Shown: positions 57,776 to 64,000 of the stretch, one piece after another
How the letters are laid out: each line of letters begins with the position of its first letter
How positions within the stretch are numbered: position 1 is the first letter of the stretch
Source of the DNA: Clostridiales bacterium
Lineage (GTDB): Bacteria > Bacillota > Clostridia > Lachnospirales > WQUN01
NCBI GenBank assembly: GCA_031287685.1
Contig: JAITSQ010000021.1
Location: 1-64,000 of the forward strand
Reading direction: 5' to 3'
Length of the DNA: 64,000 nucleotides
The notes under the pieces: generated by a model
Databases searched by the model: none
What the model was told of the DNA's origin: nothing
Seen by the model: the letters and a program-made list of their open reading frames with translations, nothing else
Program-made: the position numbers and the translations under genes

Positions 57776-58036
57776 CTAGAGCAATTCCTTGTTTGATTGG
57801 CGTTGTTCAAGCCGAAAATCGCGAGCAAGAAGGTGGCTTTTTCGCGGGGCAGTAGCGCCGAAAAAACACCGGCACGAAGGGGGCTTTTTCGACAGGCATT
57901 AGTGCCGAAAAAACACCGGCAAGAAGGTGGCTTTTTCAGCAGGCATTAGTGCCGAAAAAACACCGTCTTCAACGCGTTTTCGGCGCGGAAGAACGCCAAT
58001 ATCAAACGGAATTGCTATATATCAAACGGAATTGCT
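57776..58036 (+). mobile_element. MITE-like element with three cassettes plus an extra end
   Basis: TAGAGCAATTCCTTGTTTGA and ATATCAAACGGAATTGCTATA bound about 57776-58019. Inside are three cassettes with stems of the TTTTTCG..CGAAAAA family and loops of the type GGCAGTAG/GGCATTAG. A second copy of the right end (ATCAAACGGAATTGCTCTATA) follows directly to 58036 and supplies the TAG stop of the MATE gene on the minus strand. Confidence 0.8.
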
Positions 58037-59380
58037 CTATACGAGCGTCCTGGCCCATTTGTTATTCATAACCCGCCAGCCCGTGATAAACACTTTCGTA
58101 AGGTCCTCAAGGCCGGCCAGGCCCACCACGGCGTAAATCGGCAGGTGGAAGAGATAGCCGCCGGCGAGGGCGGCGGGCAGGCCGCACAGCCAGACGGTCA
58201 GCGTGTCGGCGAGGACGCAGAAAAGCGTGTCCCCGCCGCTTCTTAAAATCCCTACGACCGTCGTGTAGTTAAAAGTTTTAAGCACCATAATGACGCAAAT
58301 CATCCGGACTATGCTCGACGCGAGCGCCTTAACGTCCTCCGCGACGTTGAAAAGCCCGGCGATGCGCCCGAAAAAAAGGAGCAGAAAGAGGGACATAACC
58401 GCCGCCAGGCCAGTCGAGGCCGCGAGCAGGCGGCGGCTGTAGGCGACGGCCTTATCGCGCTCCCCGGCGCCGAGGGTGTTGCTTATTATGGCGCAGGCGG
58501 CCGCGCCCGTGCCTATGCCCACGGTCTGAAAAAGCAGCTGAATCGACGAGGTGATTTGCACGGCGCCCTGAGCCTCCGTCCCGCAGGCTTTGTAAGCGAC
58601 GTTATACAGGCTCGTGCCGACGGCCCAGAACACTTCGTTGACGACGACGGGCAGGGCTATCTTGAGGAATTTCACGAAAAATTCTTTGTTTGACGACAGA
58701 TAGTCCTTAAAATGGGAAAGCAGGGGCATCCTCTCGGCTCGGAGCAGAAGCAGCTGAGCCGAGAGCTCCCCGCCGCGGGCTATTACGGTGGCCCAGGCGC
58801 ACCCGGCCACGCCCCAGCCGTTGACGTAAATAAAAATATAGTTAAGCGTGATGTTAAGCAGGAGCGCCACGAGCGTCGTTATCATAGGGATTTTGGGCTG
58901 GCTCATGCTTTTCTGGGCGAGGTTCATAGGGACGACGACGGCGTAAAACACGTAACTTATACCGACGACGCGGAGGTATGAAACGCCCTCCCCGATTACG
59001 CCGGGGTTGGCGGAATATATCGCCAGGAATTTATCCGGCGCGATTATGGCGACGGAGGTGAACAGCGCGGCCGCGCACAGGCACAGGCCGAGGACAAGAC
59101 CGAGCGTCCTGCGCACCCCGCGGTTATCCTTCGCGCCGTAAAACTGGCCCATTAAAATGGAGCCGCCGCTCGTCACGCCGAAAACGGCGAGTACGTACAG
59201 AAAAAAGAGCTGGTTGCCCAGGCCGACGGCGGTTATCTGGCGCAGGCCGAGCCTGGACACCATAAAAGTATCCGTTATATTGATGAGCGCGTTAAGAAGC
59301 TCCTGGCCTATCATAGGCAGGGCAAGGCGGGCGAGCCGGCGGTAGAAGCGGGAGTTTTCGTCTTTTGTGAGGGCTGTCAT
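58037..59380 (-). CDS. MATE family efflux transporter
   Basis: A 447-aa twelve-helix MATE protein (TDTFMVSRLGLRQITAVGLG; GSILMGQFYGAKDNRGVRR). ATG 59380 has CAGGAGG upstream. The stop codon TAG lies in the inserted element at 57776-58036, so the original C-terminus may have been slightly longer. Third MATE of the window. Confidence 0.92.
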   Translation of the reverse strand: MTALTKDENSRFYRRLARLALPMIGQELLNALINITDTFMVSRLGLRQITAVGLGNQLFFLYVLAVFGVTSGGSILMGQFYGAKDNRGVRRTLGLVLGLCLCAAALFTSVAIIAPDKFLAIYSANPGVIGEGVSYLRVVGISYVFYAVVVPMNLAQKSMSQPKIPMITTLVALLLNITLNYIFIYVNGWGVAGCAWATVIARGGELSAQLLLLRAERMPLLSHFKDYLSSNKEFFVKFLKIALPVVVNEVFWAVGTSLYNVAYKACGTEAQGAVQITSSIQLLFQTVGIGTGAAACAIISNTLGAGERDKAVAYSRRLLAASTGLAAVMSLFLLLFFGRIAGLFNVAEDVKALASSIVRMICVIMVLKTFNYTTVVGILRSGGDTLFCVLADTLTVWLCGLPAALAGGYLFHLPIYAVVGLAGLEDLTKVFITGWRVMNNKWARTLV

Positions 59381-59435
59381 TGTATCCTCCTGTCGGCCCC
59401 CTTACCGGAACCCGCCAAAAACCCCTTTTCTTAAA

Positions 59436-59456
59436 AAACCGCGCGAAGCGCGGTTT
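59436..59456. terminator. Terminator-like hairpin
   Basis: Stem AAACCGCGC/GCGCGGTTT with GAA loop, between the MATE promoter side and rnhA. Confidence 0.55.
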
Positions 59457-59532
59457 GGGGGATTAAAATTTATGGGCTATAGTTAAATTCGTGAGTCCGA
59501 GCGAAGCGCAAAGCCAGAGGAAGCCCCCTCCT

Positions 59533-60024
59533 TCAAGCGCCGCCTTTGCCGTAGCCGTCGTCTCTAAGCAGGTTCGCCCCTTTGGCGGCGGCGACGGCCA
59601 AGCGGTCGCAGCGCTCGTTGCCGGGGTTTGAGGCGTGGCCCTTTACCCAAACGAAGCGGGCTTCGTGCTTGTCCAGAAGCTTCAGGAGGCGCTCCCACAG
59701 GTCGGGATTGAGCGCGGGTTCGCCGGATTTGCCGCGCCGCCAGCCGTTTTTGCGCCAAGCTCGCGCCCAGCCCTTTTCCACCGCGTCGACAAGATAGCGC
59801 GAATCGGAGTAAATCTCGACCGCGCACGGCTCCCTGAGGGCCTCGAGGCCCGCTATGGCCGCCATAATCTCCATACGGTTGTTGGTGGTGAGCTTGTATC
59901 CGGCGGAAAGCTCCTTCTCGTGCGGCCCGAAGCGCAGGAGGGCGCCGTACCCGCCGGGCCCGGGGTTTCCGCTGCAGGCGCCGTCGGTGTAAATAATGAC
60001 GCTTTTGCGCGGGGGCGCGTTCAT
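59533..60024 (-). CDS. rnhA: Ribonuclease HI
   Basis: Degrades the RNA strand of RNA-DNA hybrids. A 163-aa protein with all catalytic acids in context: [14 protein letters not shown] (Asp14), NNRMEIMAA (Glu52), [10 protein letters not shown] (Asp74) and ERCDRLAV (Asp140), plus the His loop [10 protein letters not shown]. Its start overlaps the Gfo/Idh gene by 4 nt. Confidence 0.95.
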   Translation of the reverse strand: MNAPPRKSVIIYTDGACSGNPGPGGYGALLRFGPHEKELSAGYKLTTNNRMEIMAAIAGLEALREPCAVEIYSDSRYLVDAVEKGWARAWRKNGWRRGKSGEPALNPDLWERLLKLLDKHEARFVWVKGHASNPGNERCDRLAVAAAKGANLLRDDGYGKGGA

Positions 60025-61103
60025 AACAAAATCTCCCGGCCCTCCGAGGCCGACTGATAGACCGCCTCAAGGACGCGCGTTACAGCCAGGGCCTGTTTTG
60101 AGGAGACGACCGGGTCCGTCCCGTTTAATATGGAATATATGAAATTTTCCGTCTCAAGCTCGCCGGGCGTTTTGATTTCCCGCCCGTCATAGAAAGCGCC
60201 GCCGCCGCTTGTCAGGTCGATGTTTTTAACGTAGAGCTTGCCCGCGTCCGCGCCGTTTATGGATAACTTTCCGTTATTCATCTCCGCGCCGGCTTTCGTG
60301 CCGAAAAGGCTCGCCTCCGGGTCCCGCTCGTCGGTGGTGTTGAGGAGCCAGGAGGCCTCTAAAAAGATTGTCGCGCCGCTTTTCATCGTTATAAAGGCAA
60401 ACGCGGAATCCTCCACCGTGAAGCTTTCGCGCTCCCACGGGCCGAAACGGTTGGCGCAGCCGGGGTCGGCCGCCAGCTTATTGTACGCCGCGCCGCGCAC
60501 GGACTTCACGTCGTAGTCTCCCATAAGCCAGAGGGTGAGGTCAAGCGCGTGGACGCCTATATCAAGAAGCGCGCCGCCGCCCTGCCTCCCTTTGTCGAGA
60601 AAAGCGCCCCAGGTCGGCGCGCCGCGCCGGCGGAGGCACCGCGCCTTGGCCATATAGATTTCGCCCAAATCCCCCCGGAGGCAAAGCTCCTTAAGGTACA
60701 GGCTGTCGGGGCGGAAGCGGTTCTGATAGCCTATGGCGAGGGTTTTGCCGGTTTTTTCGGCGGTTTCGTGCATCAAGAGAGCTTCCTCATAGGACGCGGC
60801 CATGGGCTTTTCGCAAAGGACGTGCTTGCCCGCGTTAAGCGCGTCCACGGTTATCCGGGCGTGGCTTTTGTTGGGCGTGAGGACGAAAACCGCGTCAACC
60901 CCGCTTTCAAGAAGCGCGCGGTAATCCGAGAAGACCTCCGCCCCGGGCGCGCCGAAACGCTCCCGCGCGGCTTCGGCCTTTTCGAGGGAGGTGTTGCAGA
61001 AGGCGGTCACGGCGGCTTCTTTGATTTTTGAAAGCGCGGGGAGGTATTTGCCGAAAGCGATCCCCCCGCAGCCGATGATTCCGGCTCGTAATGTTTTAGT
61101 CAA
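60021..61103 (-). CDS. Gfo/Idh/MocA family oxidoreductase
   Basis: A 360-aa NAD(P)-dependent sugar or inositol dehydrogenase family member. Rossmann motif [15 protein letters not shown] at the N-terminus, [10 protein letters not shown] and the conserved EKPMAAS (catalytic-site Lys). [20 protein letters not shown] follows in the substrate domain. TTG start, 6 nt after AAGGAG. Substrate cannot be predicted. It forms a unit with rnhA. Confidence 0.92.
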   Translation of the reverse strand: MTKTLRAGIIGCGGIAFGKYLPALSKIKEAAVTAFCNTSLEKAEAARERFGAPGAEVFSDYRALLESGVDAVFVLTPNKSHARITVDALNAGKHVLCEKPMAASYEEALLMHETAEKTGKTLAIGYQNRFRPDSLYLKELCLRGDLGEIYMAKARCLRRRGAPTWGAFLDKGRQGGGALLDIGVHALDLTLWLMGDYDVKSVRGAAYNKLAADPGCANRFGPWERESFTVEDSAFAFITMKSGATIFLEASWLLNTTDERDPEASLFGTKAGAEMNNGKLSINGADAGKLYVKNIDLTSGGGAFYDGREIKTPGELETENFIYSILNGTDPVVSSKQALAVTRVLEAVYQSASEGREILL

Positions 61104-61125
61104 GGCAGGCTCCTTATCAGGTATG

Positions 61126-61163
61126 AAAAACCGCGCTTCGCGCGGGAAGACCGCGCGAAGCGC
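61126..61163 (-). terminator. Terminator after glgB
   Basis: On the minus strand the 13-bp stem GCGCTTCGCGCGG/CCGCGCGAAGCGC is followed by GGTTTTTC. Confidence 0.75.
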
Positions 61164-61175
61164 AATTTGGCTGCA

Positions 61176-63395
61176 TTATATCCCTACGGGTTTCAGAATT
61201 GTCAAGCCGAGCGGGGGCACGTTCAGCTCGAGGCTGAAGGGCTTGCCGTCCCACTCTATATCCTGGGAATAGATCGGTGCGGTGTTCATAATGCCGGAGC
61301 CGCCGTAAATCGGGTTATCGCTGTTCATAATTTCGCGGTATTCGGCCTTGCGCGTCATACCCACGCGGAAATTAAGGTACGCCACGGGCGTGAAGTTAAG
61401 CACCGCCACGACGTCCTCTCCCGGATACTCGGCCTTGCGGACATATGAGAGAATGCTGCGGTCAGCGTCCCAATGGCTTATCCACTCGAAGCCCTCCTGG
61501 GAGAAATCGTCCCACCAGAGGGCGCGCTCGTTCAGGTAAAGGCCGTTAATGTGCTTGGCGAAAAGCTGAAGCTGCTGGTGGTGCTCATACTCAAGCAGGA
61601 ACCAGTCGAGAGCCTTTTTCTCGCTCCACTCGTCGAACTGGCCGAATTCCGAACCCATAAAGATAAGGCTTTTGCCGGGGTGCGTGAGCATGAACCCGAT
61701 GGTAAGGCGGAGGTTGGCGCATTTCTGCCACAAATCTCCGGGCATTTTGTTTATGAGGGAACACTTGCCGTGAACGACCTCGTCGTGAGAGAGCACGAGG
61801 ATAAAATTCTCAGTATAGGCGTAAACCATACTGAAGGTCAGGTTACCGTGGTGATACTTGCGGTGAACCGGTTCTTTCTTTATATAGCCCAGATAATCGT
61901 TCATCCAGCCCATGTTCCACTTGAAGTTGAAACCGAGCGTATGCGGGTTTACGTCCGGGGGCAGGGTCACGCCGCCCCAGGCGGTGGATTCCTCCGCGAT
62001 CATCATAACCTGAGGGTGGCGCTGAAGGATTATGCTGTTCATATGGCGCATAAACTCAACGGCCCGGAGGTTTTCCTTGCCGCCGTACTCGTTGGGGATC
62101 CACTGCCCGTCGTTCTTGCCGTAGTCAAGGTAAAGCATTGAGGCCACGGCGTCCACGCGCAGGCCGTCGATATGATATTTTTCAATCCAGAAAATGGCGT
62201 TGCCTATGAGGAAGTTCTTGACCTCGCTGCGCCCGTAGTTGAAAATTTTCGTGCCCCAGTCGGGGTGCTCCCCCTGGCGCGGGTCCTCGTGCTCGTAAAG
62301 CGCGGAGCCGTCAAAATAGGACAGGCCGTGCGAGTCCTTGGGGAAATGCGCGGGAACCCAGTCAAGCAGGACGCCTATCCCCGCCTGGTGGCATTTATCG
62401 ACGAAATACATAAACTCCTCAGGCGAACCGTAACGGGAAGTCGGCGCGTAGTAACCCGTGACCTGATAACCCCAGGAGCCGTCGAACGGGTGCTCCTCAA
62501 CGGGCATAAGCTCAATATAGTTGTAGTTCATTTCCTTTACGTAGGGGATGAGCAGGTCGGCCAGCTCTTTATAGCTGTAGAAACGGTAGTTATCCTCCTC
62601 GCACCGTTTCCAGGAGCCGAGATGAACCTCGTAAATATTGACGGGCGATTTGAAAATATTCGTTTCCGCGCGCTTTTTGTACCACTCCGAGTCTCCCCAG
62701 GAGTAGCGGTTGATATCGTAAACAAGGGCGGAGGAGCTTGGCCGAAGCTCGAAGAAGCTGCCGTAGGGGTCGCTTTTTTCGAGAATTTCGCCGGCGTGGG
62801 TTTTGATTTCAAACTTGTAATGGTCGCACAAAGCGAGGCCGGGCACGAAAAGCTCCCAAATGCCGCTGCTTTGGCGCAGGCGCATCTGGTGGCGGCGGCC
62901 GTCCCAGTCGTTAAAATTGCCGATAAGGGAGACGCGCTTGGCGTTCGGCGCCCACACCGCGAAAAGGACGCCCTCGACGTCGTTCACGGTGGTGAAGTGC
63001 GCGCCGAGTTTTTCAAAAATCTGGTAATGCGTGCCTTCTCCGAAAAGGTGCATATCAAGATCAGACAGGACGGGCGGAAAGGAATACGGATCGTATGTAA
63101 CCCATTCCTCGTCGTTGTGCCAGGTTATTTTGAGTTTGTACATAAACCAGCGGGAGCGGTCGGGTATGACGGCCTCGAAAAAGCCGTCGTCGTGAATCCG
63201 CTCCATAGGGTAAACCTTTGAGTCGTCCTCGTCGTCTATAAGGACGATGGACTTCGCCTGCGGGATAAACGCGCGCGCGGCCAGGGCGGGCTTGTTTTTG
63301 ACATAAATCTCGTGCATTCCCAAAACGTGGTGCGGATCCGCGTAAGCGGAGTTGATTATGTCCATCAGTTCCACCATATCTACAGTAGATACCAT
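61176..63395 (-). CDS. glgB: 1,4-alpha-glucan branching enzyme
   Basis: Introduces alpha-1,6 branches in glycogen. The 739-aa protein has an N-terminal CBM48 pair and the GH13 core: DWVPAHFPKDSHGL, GLRVDAVASMLYLDYG (nucleophile Asp), MMIAEESTAWGG (acid Glu) and LVLSHDEVVHGK. Full length for bacterial GlgB. ATG 63395 has AAGGAG upstream and a good promoter. No other glg gene is adjacent. Confidence 0.96.
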   Translation of the reverse strand: MVSTVDMVELMDIINSAYADPHHVLGMHEIYVKNKPALAARAFIPQAKSIVLIDDEDDSKVYPMERIHDDGFFEAVIPDRSRWFMYKLKITWHNDEEWVTYDPYSFPPVLSDLDMHLFGEGTHYQIFEKLGAHFTTVNDVEGVLFAVWAPNAKRVSLIGNFNDWDGRRHQMRLRQSSGIWELFVPGLALCDHYKFEIKTHAGEILEKSDPYGSFFELRPSSSALVYDINRYSWGDSEWYKKRAETNIFKSPVNIYEVHLGSWKRCEEDNYRFYSYKELADLLIPYVKEMNYNYIELMPVEEHPFDGSWGYQVTGYYAPTSRYGSPEEFMYFVDKCHQAGIGVLLDWVPAHFPKDSHGLSYFDGSALYEHEDPRQGEHPDWGTKIFNYGRSEVKNFLIGNAIFWIEKYHIDGLRVDAVASMLYLDYGKNDGQWIPNEYGGKENLRAVEFMRHMNSIILQRHPQVMMIAEESTAWGGVTLPPDVNPHTLGFNFKWNMGWMNDYLGYIKKEPVHRKYHHGNLTFSMVYAYTENFILVLSHDEVVHGKCSLINKMPGDLWQKCANLRLTIGFMLTHPGKSLIFMGSEFGQFDEWSEKKALDWFLLEYEHHQQLQLFAKHINGLYLNERALWWDDFSQEGFEWISHWDADRSILSYVRKAEYPGEDVVAVLNFTPVAYLNFRVGMTRKAEYREIMNSDNPIYGGSGIMNTAPIYSQDIEWDGKPFSLELNVPPLGLTILKPVGI

Positions 63396-63441
63396 ACAAA
63401 CACTCCTTTTTTATTTTGCCGTTCTGATTTCACGTATAGTT

Positions 63442-63470
63442 ATATTACCACATTGCGGTTTTTTTTTCAA
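63442..63470 (-). promoter_or_regulatory. Promoter of glgB
   Basis: TTGAAA (63465-63470) and TAATAT (63442-63447) on the minus strand with 17-nt spacing. Confidence 0.7.
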
Positions 63471-63586
63471 CAGGCTGGCGGTAGGTATGAAAAATTTTTT
63501 TATTAAATTTCCGGGTTCGTCCGTTTTTTCCGAAAACGGGGCGGTACGCTTTTATAAATCAAGCATTCCCAAAAGGAGGAATTTTT

Positions 63587-63865
63587 ATGACTAAGAGGGA
63601 AATTTTGGAAAAGCTGCTTTCCCGCCCGCCGTGCGCCGCGAACGCGGATAAATGGCCGAAGGAGCTGCTGACGGCGATGTGCGTGCTGGGGCTTTCGCCG
63701 GAGGCGGCGCAGAGCTGCGACGAGCTTCTGGCGGCGGCGCTTATCGGGGAGGCGCTGGGGAACCTTTCCGCCCACAAATATCTTGACGAAGCCCTGGGCC
63801 GCGGCAAGGAGGACGGCGGGGACGACGGGCTTAAAAGCCTTATAGAGGCGGTGAGGAGCGTATGA
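63587..63865 (+). CDS. Small hypothetical protein upstream of terminase
   Basis: A 92-aa, mostly helical, acidic protein of unknown family with CAANADKWPKELLTAMCVLG near the middle. AAAGGAGG precedes the ATG and the stop overlaps the terminase start (ATGA). Position suggests a small phage packaging or regulatory protein. Confidence 0.65.
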   Translation: MTKREILEKLLSRPPCAANADKWPKELLTAMCVLGLSPEAAQSCDELLAAALIGEALGNLSAHKYLDEALGRGKEDGGDDGLKSLIEAVRSV

Positions 63866-64000
63866 GCGGGCAAGTGACGGCTTTCACCGAAAAACAGCGG
63901 GAATTTATAAACGCGGTTAAGCGCGGGGGCCTGCGCCGGCTCAACATTCTGGACGGCTCCGTGTCCTCCGGGAAAACGGTTATAAGCGCGCTGGCCTGGG
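63862..64000 (+). CDS. Phage terminase large subunit, 5' end only
   Basis: The first 46 codons read MSGQVTAFTEKQREFINAV then GGLRRLNILDGSVSSGKTVI. The GSVSSGKT motif is the Walker A of PBSX-type terminase large subunits, which package phage DNA. The gene runs off the window. It marks the left part of a prophage or phage-derived cluster. Confidence 0.8.
   Translation, partial: MSGQVTAFTEKQREFINAVKRGGLRRLNILDGSVSSGKTVISALAW

Noticed and set aside
57776..58036. Cobalamin riboswitch upstream of the FNT-nrdJ unit
   Set aside because: No B12-box-like sequence is visible; the segment is made of repeat cassettes and MITE ends.
62172..63221. 349-codon plus-strand frame opposite glgB
   Set aside because: Shadow of the branching enzyme; no ribosome site and no recognisable domain.

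Overview
The window reads as chromosome of a strictly anaerobic Gram-positive bacterium, most likely a Clostridia-type Firmicute. Pointers are high but uneven GC, strong AGGAGG ribosome sites with frequent GTG/TTG starts, a four-subunit NAD(P)-linked [FeFe] hydrogenase (hndABCD type), a B12-dependent ribonucleotide reductase, ThyX, a LytR-CpsA-Psr protein, a DivIVA-like protein and long-form HPF. No rRNA or 16S is present, so genus cannot be given.

Layout. 0-1.5 kb: edge of a minus-strand gene, a decayed frameshifted gene and a repeat array. 1.5-14.8 kb: MscS channel, NAD synthase, an ABC-2 exporter operon with an anchored extracellular protein, a P-loop ATPase, MATE pump, AIM24-type protein and a Ca2+ P-type ATPase. 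15-31 kb: L,D-transpeptidase, MCP, ThyX, a double DUF4349 protein, tRNA-Phe, HPF, PrsW, HAD phosphatase, uracil-DNA glycosylase, ProC, a second MATE, a Pro/Gln-rich protein and YajC. 31.3-42.1 kb: one plus-strand accessory locus (below). 42.2-46.8 kb: hydrogenase operon. 46.9-63.4 kb: DivIVA-like, TadA, a secreted repeat protein, LCP, YihY, class II RNR with a formate/nitrite channel, a third MATE, RNase HI, a Gfo/Idh oxidoreductase and GlgB. 63.6-64 kb: start of a phage-type terminase region, cut by the window edge.

The most exciting region is 31.3-42.1 kb. In order it encodes a jacalin-like lectin, a 552-aa coiled-coil protein with a central hydrophobic hairpin (alpha-pore-forming-toxin architecture), a second coiled-coil protein, an M15 cell-wall peptidase, a small Cys-rich protein, a cholesterol-dependent-cytolysin (CDC) family protein without signal peptide and with a degenerate undecapeptide, four tandem papain-like (C39/AvrRpt2-like) cysteine peptidase paralogues, two of which have lost a catalytic residue, and a STAS / HATPase / PP2C partner-switching module. 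A strong terminator ends it. I infer a multi-component toxin/effector locus in which lysis or the peptidoglycan hydrolase releases the proteins and the CDC-like pore could deliver the peptidases; this is inference from gene content.

The second striking feature is a family of short interspersed repeats. Hairpin cassettes with constant arms (AAGAAGGGGGCTT ... AAACACCGAGC) carry different central stems whose two sides co-vary. Many sit inside MITE-like elements with TATAGCAATT / AATTGCTATA ends. They occur at nearly every gene-poor boundary in the window and in places supply coding sequence, stop codons or a ribosome binding site.
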